A stretch of 64,000 nucleotides of DNA from Hirschia sp964342355 (GCA_964342355.1 CAYFFG010000002.1:186001-250000); one strand, 5' to 3'. Positions 8,598-17,602 are shown, counted from the first letter of the stretch. The notes: generated by a model from the sequence alone, not told the origin. A program made the numbers and translations.

Positions 8598-9589
8598 GAG
8601 AGACCTCCTTCTTTTGTGACAAGTTTCAGGGATTGCGGGCGTAGTGGCTCGCAGCGGTATCCGTCGGGGCCATCCGGTGAGATGACAGAGAGGATGTCGG
8701 TGACGGTGCGCTGCCCGTCAGTATTTGTAATGCCGATAACGACATCGACGGCCATAGCGATAAGCGAGCGCGGCACGCGGGCGGATTTCTCGGAGATGAG
8801 CTGTTCAAGCCGGTTGAGGCCATCCTTGGCTGAATTGGCATGCACCGTCGCGATGCCGCCCGGATGGCCTGTGTTCCACGCTTTCAAGAGATCCAGTGCT
8901 TCCCCGCCGCGCACTTCGCCAACAACAATCCGGTCAGGGCGGAGCCGAAGCGTCGAGCGCACCAGATCAGCCATTGAGACTGAGCCTGCTTGCGTGCGCA
9001 GCGCAATCTTGTCCGGCGCGTCGCATTGCAGCTCGCGCGTATCTTCGAGAATGACGACGCGGTCGCCAGTCTTGGCGACTTCATGCAACAGCGCATTGGC
9101 CAGCGTCGTCTTGCCAGAACCTGTGCCGCCGACGATGAGTAGGCTTTTGCGGGTCGTGATACATTCGCGCAGGATTTGCGCCTGCACCGATGTCATAATG
9201 CCGGACCCGACATAATCTTTCAGTGTGAAGACGACCGCAGCAGGTTTTCGGATCGTAAAGCTCGGCGCTATTGCTACGGGGGCCAATACACCTTCAAACC
9301 GTTCGCCACCACCGGGGAGTTCGGCGCTGACAATTGGAAAGGCCCGCGTCACATCTTGCCCAATATGCGAGCCAACAAGACGGATAACCCGCTCGGCCTC
9401 TGACGGCTGCATCGTCTCACCTGAGTTTATCCGGCCCTGGCCGTGCCGCTCAATCCAAAGCTGACCGTCCGGGTTCAGCATAATCTCAATGACGGTTGGA
9501 TCAGCGAGTGCAGACGCAACCGTCTGCCCCATTGCCGTTTTAAGCATGGTCTCTGTGCGCAGAAGCGTTTCAGTCGAGCGATCAGGCAT
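8594..9589 (-). CDS. trbB: TrbB (VirB11-like) T4SS ATPase
   Basis: The ATG at 9587-9589 is preferred over an upstream in-frame start because an AAGGAG site sits about 8 bp before it and the family begins here. The 331-residue protein is a VirB11/TrbB hexameric ATPase with Walker A GGTGSGKT at about residues 154-161, an Asp-box region (ILEDTRELQ), Walker B (DRIVVGEVRGGEALDLLKAW) and the His-box (GIATVHANSA). It drives pilus biogenesis and substrate delivery. The start codon overlaps the stop of the upstream CopG-like gene in the 8-base string ATGCCTGA. Confidence 0.96.
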   Translation of the reverse strand: MPDRSTETLLRTETMLKTAMGQTVASALADPTVIEIMLNPDGQLWIERHGQGRINSGETMQPSEAERVIRLVGSHIGQDVTRAFPIVSAELPGGGERFEGVLAPVAIAPSFTIRKPAAVVFTLKDYVGSGIMTSVQAQILRECITTRKSLLIVGGTGSGKTTLANALLHEVAKTGDRVVILEDTRELQCDAPDKIALRTQAGSVSMADLVRSTLRLRPDRIVVGEVRGGEALDLLKAWNTGHPGGIATVHANSAKDGLNRLEQLISEKSARVPRSLIAMAVDVVIGITNTDGQRTVTDILSVISPDGPDGYRCEPLRPQSLKLVTKEGGLS

Positions 9590-10073
9590 GGGCCGGCTCC
9601 TTTTCAGGACGGGCTTCATGCAAGAGCTTCAATTCATCCGCTGAGAAAAAAGCGCTTTCACCAAAGCGGACGTCATCCATCGCGCTCATCAGAATGGGAT
9701 CGCCGTCAGCCAGAATGGTGCGCAGGCTTTCCAGATAGGTTTCAAAGCGTGAATGGCCTTCGGCTTGCGCGGCCTCTTTGTCTTTCGGGCCGACGGGCGG
9801 AATGACGGTCAGGAAATAGCGCATGAAGAGACCAAACGCTTCGGCATGCACGATATGGTCGCGCTTTGAGGTTTCAAGAATCCGGGTCATTTGGTCGAGA
9901 CGCCGCAGCAAGGCATTCATGAACGATTGGGCGTGCTCGCCTTTGAAATGTGCGGCCAAGGCGTCATTGACGATGCTGGACTCTGTACAGCCAGGGCGCT
10001 CAGCGGCAGCGCGCAGCAGGACATAAATGTCCTCATCCAGATAGGGTCTTATGCGGGGACGTTTGCTGGGCAT
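9582..10073 (-). CDS. CopG/ribbon-helix-helix family regulator of the trb operon
   Basis: Starting at the ATG 10071-10073 (MPSKRPRIRPYLDEDIYVLL) the product is 163 residues. The N-terminal 45 residues fit a ribbon-helix-helix DNA-binding fold: a basic strand RIRPYLDEDIY followed by two helices. The rest is a predicted helical domain. A CopG-type gene between traG and trbB is usual in alphaproteobacterial trb operons, where it is presumed to regulate transfer. It begins right after traG (TGATATG junction). The longer open frame upstream overlaps traG and is not used. Confidence 0.82.
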   Translation of the reverse strand: MPSKRPRIRPYLDEDIYVLLRAAAERPGCTESSIVNDALAAHFKGEHAQSFMNALLRRLDQMTRILETSKRDHIVHAEAFGLFMRYFLTVIPPVGPKDKEAAQAEGHSRFETYLESLRTILADGDPILMSAMDDVRFGESAFFSADELKLLHEARPEKEPAHA

Positions 10074-10074
10074 A

Positions 10075-12129
10075 TCAGAAATCCAACAAGTCGCGTTTGG
10101 GCGCGGCTTGCTCGACGCCATAAGTGCGCCGGGCCAGTGATGTGGTCTTGGCGAGATCAGCGGCACGCTTAGCTTCCGCGGAAATGTCCTCGCCTTCCAC
10201 ACTTTTATCTTTGTCGTCGGCAGCCCGATCTGTTTGATCGTCTTCATCACGATCTAATTCAGGGGGTCTTTCTTTCCCACCATCATCGCTGCCGCTAACC
10301 TGATCAAACCAAGGCTGTGCCAAACGGTCATCCACAGAACGGGTAGATTGACCCCAATCATCCGGGCGGATGGGAGGACGATCGCCATAGGGATGATTGG
10401 GGCCGGGAAGAGCCGGAGGGGGAGAGACCCGGCCCGAAAAGTTTCCATCTTGGAAATAGCGCAACTTCTTAGCGCGAATTGGAGAGATGCCCGAAATGAG
10501 GATAATCTCTTCATCAGCGGGCAGCTGCATCACTTCGCCGGGTGTCAGGAGCTGGCGTGCTGTTTCCTGCCGCGAGACCATGACATGTGCGAGCCATGGC
10601 GCGAGCCGATGGCCCGCATAGTTGCGCATGGACCGCATTTCCGTCGTCGATCCCAGAGCATCGGAAATTCGCTTGGCCGTGCGCTCGTCATTGGTCGCAA
10701 ACGCAACCCGGACATGGCAATTATCCAGAATTGAATTGTTCGGCCCGTAAGCTTTTTCAATCTGATTAAGTGACTGCGCAATCAAGAAAGCCCGCAAGCC
10801 ATAACCCGCCATGAAAGCTAAAGCGCTTTCAAAAAAATCGAGCCGACCAAGCGCCGGAAACTCATCCAGCATCAGCAAGACCTGACGTCGTGACAGATCG
10901 CCCGGCTCGCTCTCCAGCTTTTCAGTAAGACGGCGACCTATTTGATTGAGGATAAGCCGCACTAACGGTTTGGTTCTAGAAATATCTGACGGCGGAACGA
11001 CCAGATAGAGCGAGACCGGTTTGTCGCCTTCAATCAAATCGGCAATGCGCCAGTCACACGATGAAGTCACCTCGGCAACGGTGGGATCACGATACAGACC
11101 CAAAAAGCTCATCGCCGTCGAAAGCACGCCTGAGCGCTCGTTTTCAGATTTGTTCAAGAGTTCACGCGCTGCTTGCGCGACGACGGGATGGCAACGGGCG
11201 ATATCGCCAGACCCAGTATCCGGGCCGAGGTGATTGGTGGACATCATGACCCACAGCGTGCGCTCAAAGGACCGGCTCGGATCAGACAGGAAACTTGCGA
11301 CACTTGCGAGCGTCTTTTCTTTTTCAGCGTAAAGGACGTGCAGAATTGCGCCGACAAGCAACGCGTGGCCAGTCTTTTCCCAATGATTGCGGCGCTCTAG
11401 TGCCCCTTCGGGATCAACGAGGATGTCAGCGATGTTCTGGACATCACGCACCTCATTACGGCCTTTGCGCACCTCAAGCAGCGGATTGTATTTAGCGCTT
11501 GCCGGATTAGTGGGATCGAACAGCAAACAGTGTGAGAACGTCGAGCGCCAACCGGATGTGATCTCCCAATTCTCGCCCTTGATGTCATGTATGACGGCAG
11601 AGCCGGCCCAACTCAGTAAGGTTGGCACGACCAGGCCAACACCTTTACCTGAACGGGTTGGGGCAAACGCCATCACATGCTCTGGGCCATCATGACGCAA
11701 ATAATTCTCGTCGGTGCGGCCTAGAAAAACACCGCGTGTATTAAAGAGCCCAGCGCGTTTCAGGTCGCGCGTATTAGACCAACGCGATGATCCGTATGTG
11801 GTCAGGCGCTTGGCCTGACGTCCGCGCCAGACGGACCCTCCAATAGCAAACACGCATCCGAGAAACCCGGAGCCTGCAGCGATTTGACCGCCTTTGGCAA
11901 AAACGTGTGGCGCATAGGCGTCAAACGCATACCACCACTCAAAGAGACGCCACGGATAATAAAACGGCGTGTCGCCAAGCGTGAACCAGGCCGGCCCTAG
12001 ATAAGCGTCATAGGCAAACTGTGCGGCGGTCCACTGTGTGGCAAACCAAACACCGAATATGATCGTTGTAAAAACGACCAAGATTTGTCCGAGAAGAATG
12101 GATTGCGGTGACACGAAAAGGAACCTCAT
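10075..12129 (-). CDS. traG: TraG/VirD4-type coupling protein
   Basis: This 684-residue protein is the type IV coupling protein that docks the relaxase-DNA complex to the Trb channel. Membrane segments lie at about residues 11-31 and 83-100. The Walker A APTRSGKGVGLVVP is near residues 156-169, and Walker B LLMLDEFPALGRLD near 421. The C-terminal tail (about 560-684) is Pro/Asp-rich and probably disordered. It is the first gene of the long minus-strand transfer operon; the roughly 300 bp upstream separates it from a divergent plus-strand gene. Family, length and motifs are canonical. Confidence 0.97.
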   Translation of the reverse strand: MRFLFVSPQSILLGQILVVFTTIIFGVWFATQWTAAQFAYDAYLGPAWFTLGDTPFYYPWRLFEWWYAFDAYAPHVFAKGGQIAAGSGFLGCVFAIGGSVWRGRQAKRLTTYGSSRWSNTRDLKRAGLFNTRGVFLGRTDENYLRHDGPEHVMAFAPTRSGKGVGLVVPTLLSWAGSAVIHDIKGENWEITSGWRSTFSHCLLFDPTNPASAKYNPLLEVRKGRNEVRDVQNIADILVDPEGALERRNHWEKTGHALLVGAILHVLYAEKEKTLASVASFLSDPSRSFERTLWVMMSTNHLGPDTGSGDIARCHPVVAQAARELLNKSENERSGVLSTAMSFLGLYRDPTVAEVTSSCDWRIADLIEGDKPVSLYLVVPPSDISRTKPLVRLILNQIGRRLTEKLESEPGDLSRRQVLLMLDEFPALGRLDFFESALAFMAGYGLRAFLIAQSLNQIEKAYGPNNSILDNCHVRVAFATNDERTAKRISDALGSTTEMRSMRNYAGHRLAPWLAHVMVSRQETARQLLTPGEVMQLPADEEIILISGISPIRAKKLRYFQDGNFSGRVSPPPALPGPNHPYGDRPPIRPDDWGQSTRSVDDRLAQPWFDQVSGSDDGGKERPPELDRDEDDQTDRAADDKDKSVEGEDISAEAKRAADLAKTTSLARRTYGVEQAAPKRDLLDF

Positions 12130-12351
12130 ATTGACTATGAGGCTATGCTGCGCCGATGGGCTCTAAATCGTCCAGTGAGGAAACCGAGCAGAAATTGAAG
12201 TTAAATCAGCGCTTTCGGGGTTATTTGCGAGAGCGAGTGATGCCCACAGCATGTTGCGGGCAAATGTAGAGTTTTCGACTTACCAAGATGAGTGGAAATT
12301 TCAGGGTTGCGAGTGAAAATCGTGAGAAAGCCTGAACGATTTGGGAAAATC

Positions 12352-12367
12352 TGAGTAAAGTTACTCA
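12352..12367. promoter_or_regulatory. 16-bp dyad in the traG / cargo-gene intergenic region
   Basis: TGAGTAA-AG-TTACTCA is a perfect 7+2+7 inverted repeat, placed about 220 bp upstream of traG and 20-65 bp upstream of the possible starts of the plus-strand gene at 12432. It is a plausible repressor operator for the divergent intergenic region. The rest of 12130-12431 is AT-richer than its neighbours and holds no gene I can support. Confidence 0.4.
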
Positions 12368-12431
12368 TGTGTCGTTGCGGTATTTTATGATCGTCCTCGA
12401 CATATCGCATTTGTTAGGCAAAATCGCATTG

Positions 12432-13205
12432 ATGATTCCGAAGAACGAAATAGACGAGCAAGTCGCTGAATGGCGTGTCCAAGGTCAAACAGCGCCTTTC
12501 GTTCAACACCTCACTCTGCAAATCGTTGATGAGGCCGCCCGTTCGCACTATCTAAATGACTATCCCATGAAGTGTCTGCAAACAGCCGGGGCCATCCAGC
12601 ATATATTGCATAAGCTGGGCATAACGGCCCAATTTTATGCGGGTGCCGTCTGTTTTACAAAGATTGATCCATCAGGAAAATTTGTTGGATGGACAGGCTT
12701 TTGGAACGCCGATCACCATATATGGCTTCACACCGAGTTTAACGAAATCGTGGAATTGTCGGTTTCTCAATTACACAATCACCCTCTTACCCAAGGCGAT
12801 GAGTTACCGCTTCCAGCTATATCGTGGGACTATCGACAGGGACTCCCCGCCGTCTTCAAATATCTGCCTGATGTGCCCGTTGCTAAAATCGAGATGGAAG
12901 AACCGGACCAGTCGATCTACTTGAAATTTTTGGAACGCGTCGATTGTCTGTATGATGAATATCTCTCGAAACGATCACCTGACGATATCTTTTTTAAGCG
13001 GTTGTTGGCACATATAAGCCAGCTAAATGAGTGGACGGACGCTGGCGACTTATGGCTCAATGGATCTCTCCAAATATTGAATGTTGAGAAACCTCACCCT
13101 CAATGGATGATTGAGCGTGAGGCTGAAATCTCATCGGCTTACGCTAAAGGTGAGGTCCCGGAGAGCAGTTTGATGTCTCAAACTGATTTGTTCCGTTCGT
13201 CCTAA
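12432..13205 (+). CDS. Unknown protein, possible papain/transglutaminase-like cysteine hydrolase
   Basis: I do not recognise this 257-residue protein by name. The frame is also open to a GTG at 12369 and an ATG at 12387; the ATG at 12432 is chosen only because the extension is hydrophobic without looking like a signal peptide. Residues about 45-70 contain MKCLQTAGAIQHILHKLGI, then AGAVCF, and about 100 residues in NADHHIWLHTEFNEIVELSV. The spacing Cys...Leu-Gly-Ile...His-x-Trp...acid resembles the catalytic Cys/His/acid layout of transglutaminase-like and other papain-fold enzymes. That is inference. It is the only plus-strand gene among transfer genes, and its base composition looks AT-richer, which suggests inserted cargo. 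Confidence 0.6.
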   Translation: MIPKNEIDEQVAEWRVQGQTAPFVQHLTLQIVDEAARSHYLNDYPMKCLQTAGAIQHILHKLGITAQFYAGAVCFTKIDPSGKFVGWTGFWNADHHIWLHTEFNEIVELSVSQLHNHPLTQGDELPLPAISWDYRQGLPAVFKYLPDVPVAKIEMEEPDQSIYLKFLERVDCLYDEYLSKRSPDDIFFKRLLAHISQLNEWTDAGDLWLNGSLQILNVEKPHPQWMIEREAEISSAYAKGEVPESSLMSQTDLFRSS

Positions 13206-13233
13206 CAGCCTGAGTAATGCAACCGACGGAGGG

Positions 13234-15147
13234 TTAGGAAACGCCGAGGCCTTTCCCAATCCGCCATGAGATCGATTTGCCGCGAATGAGCCCGCTCACA
13301 GATTTACCATGTGCCCGTTCTAGGACCTCGCGCCAGGGCACGAGCGTAAAGTCTTTCGACCGCTCGATAATAGCAAATTTTCCGCTCGGACGGTCTATCG
13401 CTCCGCGATAGGTTCCGCGTAGCCGTCCAGAAGCAGGTGCCAGGGAATACGGCTTACCAAATTTTTCGTGCAGTGATCTGCCCGCTTCGCTCAAGTCTTT
13501 ATTCGTCAGATCATCCAAAGTCCTCTGCGTCACCTCGGCGCTAACATCACCAAGAACACCTTGCTGAACCAGAAACTGACGACGGGCTACTTTGGCGGTT
13601 TCCACCTCGGCCCCAAATCCAGCGGCTCGCCCCGCGCCGCTATCGTCAATCAATTGCTCGTCGAGCCAGGTCGCCCCGATGGCCGTTTTCATATCCGTCA
13701 ACCTTAGTGATGAGCGGCTTTCAATCTGCACGGGCCGGAACAACGCTGCGCTGCGTTCATATGCACCTGCGCGGGATAGATAATCCTGCGGAATGCTCCA
13801 GCTTCCATCCTTGTGGCGGTTCACGTGTCCTGCGCGGCGCAAAGCCTCCAGCCGCCGCACATGCGCTTCCACAAATTCAGGCCGGGCTGACGGGTCATCA
13901 GCCATATGCAAGCTCGGCGCATAGCGACCGCCATTGGCTTCAGCGATACGCGCAATTGTAACATCCGAACTACGCGGCTCTTGGGCAGGCGGAATAACGG
14001 TGACAATCTGGTGTCTGGTGAGATCGTTTAATCGCGCGGTTGGTCCAATATCAACATAAGCTGTTTTACCGTCCAGCGTGTCCAGAACCATATAGCCGCG
14101 ATCGGCCACATCATCCCCGACGCCCGTCATCAGAATTTTGCCCGTGATGGGCTTCGAGGTTTCGACGCTCGGGTCATAAAAGCTGCTGGCATCGATACGG
14201 CGCATGTCTCGGTCTGCCATGGCCCGGTGCATGGTTTTTATGATGTCGCCACGCTCGCCCATACGCTTGAGTGTTTCCGGCGCGCCGCCCGACAGCTGCC
14301 ACCGCCCTTTTCCAAGGCCGTCTGCGAGCCCCATCCCTTTAAGATATTTGAGCCTCGCCCGTTCCAATTGCCGCCGCCAGACCTGACCGCGCCGCGCGGG
14401 CGCAGAGAGGTCGATGATGCCTTCGCTTGCACTGCGCAACATCTGGCGGTCCAGCGCCGTCAATCTATGCTGGCGCACCATGCGCGCAAAGCGCTCGCGA
14501 CCTTCAATTTGCGGCACGGGTCCAAGCTCAATCTCGACGAGTTCCTGCGCGCGCATCCGAATGCCGCGCGAGACATAGTCTTTTGGCATCACCAGATCGG
14601 TTCCATCATCGCGCTTACCGCGCAGAACGATATGTGTATGAGGCTGCCCCGTGTCATAATGATCAGCCGCGACCCATTCGAGCTTTGTGCCGAGATCCTG
14701 TTCCATTTCTGACATGAGGTCGCGCGTAAAGCCTGACAGGTCTGACAGGCGCGTGCTGTCTTCGGGCGAAACGATGATCCGAAACTGATGACGGTCATCC
14801 TTGCCGCCCGTTTCAAACGCTTTGACGTCAACCTCACGTCCATCTCGGTCATAGAGCCCGCCGCGCTCATCGCCGGGCGCTGCGCTATCACGCTGGATGT
14901 AATTCAAATGCTGACGTTGCGCGCCGATCCCGCGCCCCTCCATACGGACAATACTGACTTTCACCATGACCCGGCGCTGGAAGCTGGCCGAGCTGGTGGG
15001 GCGCTGTGTCCGTCCTGACCGCATCCGGCTGCGCCCGCCACGCCGGCCCACGTTTTTCAAGAATCCCGTCACACGCTCATGGCCCGAAGGTGAACGGATA
15101 CGTCCCAGACGCACTTCAAAACGGTTATCTGGGCCGCGGGTGGCCAT
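13234..15147 (-). CDS. MOBP-type relaxase with DUF3363 C-terminal domain (RlxS/VirD2-like)
   Basis: The 637-residue protein is the relaxase that nicks oriT and pilots single-stranded DNA into the recipient. The likely nicking tyrosine is in HLNYIQRD (Tyr about 83). The metal-binding histidines are in HYDTGQPHTHIVLRG (residues about 163-177), the three-His signature of VirD2/TraI-like relaxases. The long C-terminal part fits DUF3363. The N-terminus is Arg-rich (residues 1-65). It starts in a TAATG overlap with the traF stop, so relaxase and protease genes are coupled, an arrangement known for ICE traF-rlxS pairs. Confidence 0.92.
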   Translation of the reverse strand: MATRGPDNRFEVRLGRIRSPSGHERVTGFLKNVGRRGGRSRMRSGRTQRPTSSASFQRRVMVKVSIVRMEGRGIGAQRQHLNYIQRDSAAPGDERGGLYDRDGREVDVKAFETGGKDDRHQFRIIVSPEDSTRLSDLSGFTRDLMSEMEQDLGTKLEWVAADHYDTGQPHTHIVLRGKRDDGTDLVMPKDYVSRGIRMRAQELVEIELGPVPQIEGRERFARMVRQHRLTALDRQMLRSASEGIIDLSAPARRGQVWRRQLERARLKYLKGMGLADGLGKGRWQLSGGAPETLKRMGERGDIIKTMHRAMADRDMRRIDASSFYDPSVETSKPITGKILMTGVGDDVADRGYMVLDTLDGKTAYVDIGPTARLNDLTRHQIVTVIPPAQEPRSSDVTIARIAEANGGRYAPSLHMADDPSARPEFVEAHVRRLEALRRAGHVNRHKDGSWSIPQDYLSRAGAYERSAALFRPVQIESRSSLRLTDMKTAIGATWLDEQLIDDSGAGRAAGFGAEVETAKVARRQFLVQQGVLGDVSAEVTQRTLDDLTNKDLSEAGRSLHEKFGKPYSLAPASGRLRGTYRGAIDRPSGKFAIIERSKDFTLVPWREVLERAHGKSVSGLIRGKSISWRIGKGLGVS

Positions 15148-15884
15148 TATAAGAGTCCGGGTAGCTTGCGAGTGGTTCCATATGCGGAAGGACTCCCGAT
15201 ACCGACCGTAGCGACGGGCTTTACAGAATATTGGGGGGCCTCCCGCTTACGGCCATGGGCCCCCAAAAAAAGATGTGCAGACAAGGGGATGGCTCCAAGG
15301 GAGGCCTCCCGCCTTTTATCTTGCCCTCCACGCCATGACCCCGCGCCCAGCCTCCCTCCGACATCAACAGACCCTACCAACTCTTCGCCAAGGAACCGAA
15401 CCGGCCCGACAATCAGGTCTTGCGATACGCCCCCAAAATACCTGCTGTCCCAACTCGTCTGCACATCTAAAGAGACAAGGAAGACTTCGTCTGCGTTCAA
15501 TGTGTAGCAGCCAGAAATAACCGGCATTGCGCGTCCCAAACCATCCTGCCCGATCACGGAAATATCAGGACGGTTTGGGACACGCACCGACAAACCTTCA
15601 TGACAGACCCGCTCCCCCCCAATGGCCCAAACAGTTTTGATAAGGGGCATATGCTCCGGCAAATAGCCCCGATCAGCGGCCAGCTTTCGCGCCTGTGCTG
15701 GCGCAAAGGCTGCGACGAGATCATCGCGATTAAGCGGGCGCTTCGTCTCAACCGCGTACCATCCGATGGGTGCGCTAATGGTTTTATTATAGATGAGCTT
15801 CGGTGTTGGCGGATAGATAATTTGCCAAAGGCTCGCGGCGCAAAATGCCGTGACAGCAACGGCTGGAATGAGGCGCATCAGCAT
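15147..15884 (-). CDS. traF: TraF conjugative-transfer signal peptidase (S26 family)
   Basis: The 245-residue product is a TraF-type S26 serine peptidase, which in RP4 processes and cyclises the TrbC pilin in the periplasm. An N-terminal membrane anchor (about residues 4-22) is followed by the serine motif NKTISAPIGWY (residues about 33-43), the lysine region MPLIKTVWAIGGE (about 79-91) and the DSRYFG box near residue 146. After about residue 175 the tail is Gly/Arg-rich and not conserved. Starts at 15884 or two codons later are both possible. It overlaps DUF2840 upstream and the relaxase downstream. Confidence 0.9.
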   Translation of the reverse strand: MLMRLIPAVAVTAFCAASLWQIIYPPTPKLIYNKTISAPIGWYAVETKRPLNRDDLVAAFAPAQARKLAADRGYLPEHMPLIKTVWAIGGERVCHEGLSVRVPNRPDISVIGQDGLGRAMPVISGCYTLNADEVFLVSLDVQTSWDSRYFGGVSQDLIVGPVRFLGEELVGSVDVGGRLGAGSWRGGQDKRREASLGAIPLSAHLFLGAHGRKREAPQYSVKPVATVGIGSPSAYGTTRKLPGLL

Positions 15885-16336
15885 GGAACACCTCGCGCAA
15901 TTTCGTCTATGATTTGGATTTCTCTTTGACCTACAAGCAGCCTGTGATGGAGGTCGCGCCAGACCATTACGGGCACGTTTTCGAGTTTCGGATAGTCTTG
16001 TTTTAGCGCGTCAAAACACCGGAGCGCTCTTTTTGTTTTCGTTTTTCCGCGCGTGTGCAGCAACAGACTAGCCCCCGGCATGACGCCCGGTATTTGCGAA
16101 AAAGCGCCTCCGTTTACGGCTTCGCACACCACCAAAGTCCAGTCTTGTGTGCCGTATTTATCGCCGCGCCATCGCTCATATCCAAAGATATTCCCGGCAG
16201 CAAATATGGCCAATTTTCGGTGCCAGGCCCGACGAATTTCATGTATCGGTGCACCAAAAATCAGGCGATTATTCAGGCGGTTTTTGCGATAGGCGATGAT
16301 GACGGCGGTTGCCGGATCATCAACTGACCTAGTCAT
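15878..16336 (-). CDS. DUF2840 family protein
   Basis: A 152-residue soluble protein with the DUF2840 pattern: RLIFGAPIHEIRRAWHRK, then FAAGNIFGYERW near residue 50 and PGVMPGASLLL. The family is found almost exclusively between traF and an AlpA-like regulator in alphaproteobacterial conjugative elements, and its role is unknown. I choose the ATG at 16334-16336, which overlaps the preceding stop in ATGACTAG. A frame with earlier starts exists but runs into the HTH gene. An ATG seven codons upstream is an alternative. Confidence 0.82.
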   Translation of the reverse strand: MTRSVDDPATAVIIAYRKNRLNNRLIFGAPIHEIRRAWHRKLAIFAAGNIFGYERWRGDKYGTQDWTLVVCEAVNGGAFSQIPGVMPGASLLLHTRGKTKTKRALRCFDALKQDYPKLENVPVMVWRDLHHRLLVGQREIQIIDEIARGVPC

Positions 16337-16556
16337 CCTCATCGCCTTGATTGTCATTATTATGACCGCTCCCGGCGTCCCGCGTGCGCGACCAGGCGTC
16401 CAAATCATCGCGATGATAAATCACTTTTCCGCCATGCTTGCGATATGACAGGCCTTCGCCGCGCCAGCGCATATTATTGATCGTTCGTTCTTCAAGACGA
16501 AGATAAGCGGCGGCCTCTGCGGCGAGTAAATAAGGGCTGGGTTGTGCATTCTCCAT
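16329..16556 (-). CDS. AlpA/excisionase-type HTH DNA-binding protein
   Basis: From the ATG at 16554-16556 (MENAQPSPYLLAAEAAAYLR), which has a GGAG site about 8 bp upstream, the product is 75 residues. It has the MerR-like winged-helix pattern of AlpA/excisionase proteins: LLAAEAAAYLRLEERTINNMR, then GLSYRKHGGKVIYHRDDLDAW. Such proteins act as transcription activators or recombination directionality factors. Which role applies here cannot be told, and no integrase is in the window. The acidic tail is short. Confidence 0.85.
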   Translation of the reverse strand: MENAQPSPYLLAAEAAAYLRLEERTINNMRWRGEGLSYRKHGGKVIYHRDDLDAWSRTRDAGSGHNNDNQGDEDD

Positions 16557-16653
16557 GACTAAACTCCTATGCAACCGGGCTTGCGCGCCGCAGGATTGCG
16601 AGCGGAACGCGAGACGAATCGAGCCAGAAATTCAAGGTTGTGGGAAGACACGC

Positions 16654-16671
16654 AATCGCGACGTTGCGATT
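16654..16671. promoter_or_regulatory. Dyad upstream of the HTH-DUF2840-traF-relaxase operon
   Basis: AATCGC-gacgtt-GCGATT is a perfect 6+6+6 inverted repeat in the 139-bp gap between the AlpA-like gene and the DUF2285 gene. The position suits an operator for the relaxase operon. The gap also contains AATCCTGC on the minus strand at 16590-16597, similar to the YATCCTGY nic consensus of MOBP relaxases but with A in place of the first pyrimidine. The evidence is positional only. Confidence 0.35.
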
Positions 16672-16695
16672 CCGTGACGCAAATTTTTACACTAA

Positions 16696-17523
16696 TTAAA
16701 GGACTTTTTGGGCCAGCAAGTGGCGGTAATCTTCCGCAACAAATGCTTCGCCTTTGGCAATAGCGCGCCTCGCTTGGGCTTTCAAGGCCCTATCATTTGC
16801 GCCCCAATCAGCCACCATTCTGGCCCGTCCAACAATCATTTCGGCGACATCTTCAAGACTGCCTTTCGGACGTTCAAACCCATGCCAGATGTCATAGGCA
16901 TTAAGCGCATTTGATAAGGGCCGTGTGTTTCTACGCCGTCCGATCAAGGACAATTTACCGCCCGCAGAGCGGTGCAGCGCGAGGAGTTGAGCAGCCGTAT
17001 CAAGTCTGCGCTGCATGTGGTCGGCGCCATCAAAGCGTATATCGACTTCCGCTTGATCCCCGACAGGCGCGCGTTTAATTGAATAGAGTTGTATCCAGAA
17101 ACGGCGACCATTCAGCAAGATATGACGCGCACCATCCACGGTTTCGAGAAGCACGCGGCGGGTTTTCAGTGCCGATAAGACGATTGTATCAGACGGCCCA
17201 TCATCAACATCTGAACTCGTTCCTAGCGGTGTCAGTTTCACTCTAAGCGCGCCTGCCAGCAAATCGGGACGCCAAAACACATTGGCCTCATCTGCCGTCA
17301 AATACGGGTCGGCATAGGTTAAAAGCCCCCATTCTTCAGCGCCTAGATAACGGCGCGGCGCACGTAAAAGCCGCGCCCCGCCATAAAGCGGAATAGTCGC
17401 GGGCATGGCATGGGCATGTGCGCGATAGTCAGCACGATAGGCAGGATTGCGCCGCAATCCTTCCCATGCCCATGCTGCATTCGGCATACGCCGCGCAGCG
17501 GAAATCAGCCCATTTTCCCGCAT
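16696..17523 (-). CDS. DUF6499/DUF2285 transcriptional regulator-like protein
   Basis: The 275-residue protein has two parts. The N-terminal region contains WAWEGLRRNPAYRADY (residues about 18-33), the transcriptional-regulator-like domain DUF6499. The C-terminal part contains NALNAYDIWHGFERPKGS (about 205-222) and RMVADWGANDRALK, the DUF2285 pattern. Proteins of this architecture sit between the AlpA-like and DUF736 genes of alphaproteobacterial ICEs and are thought to activate or control transfer genes; the mechanism is unknown. It is isolated from DUF736 by a terminator and from the HTH gene by a 139-bp gap, so it probably has its own promoter. Confidence 0.83.
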   Translation of the reverse strand: MRENGLISAARRMPNAAWAWEGLRRNPAYRADYRAHAHAMPATIPLYGGARLLRAPRRYLGAEEWGLLTYADPYLTADEANVFWRPDLLAGALRVKLTPLGTSSDVDDGPSDTIVLSALKTRRVLLETVDGARHILLNGRRFWIQLYSIKRAPVGDQAEVDIRFDGADHMQRRLDTAAQLLALHRSAGGKLSLIGRRRNTRPLSNALNAYDIWHGFERPKGSLEDVAEMIVGRARMVADWGANDRALKAQARRAIAKGEAFVAEDYRHLLAQKVL

Positions 17524-17602
17524 CAGCCCGTTTATTCATATTTTTCAAGAGCTTATCGTATCAGAGAAGTATTGGAACTTAATTAAACCCTGACGCGAAA
17601 AA

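Noticed and set aside
12201..12410. 69-codon minus-strand frame upstream of traG
   Set aside because: It spans the dyad and runs into the plus-strand gene; no ribosome site or protein pattern.
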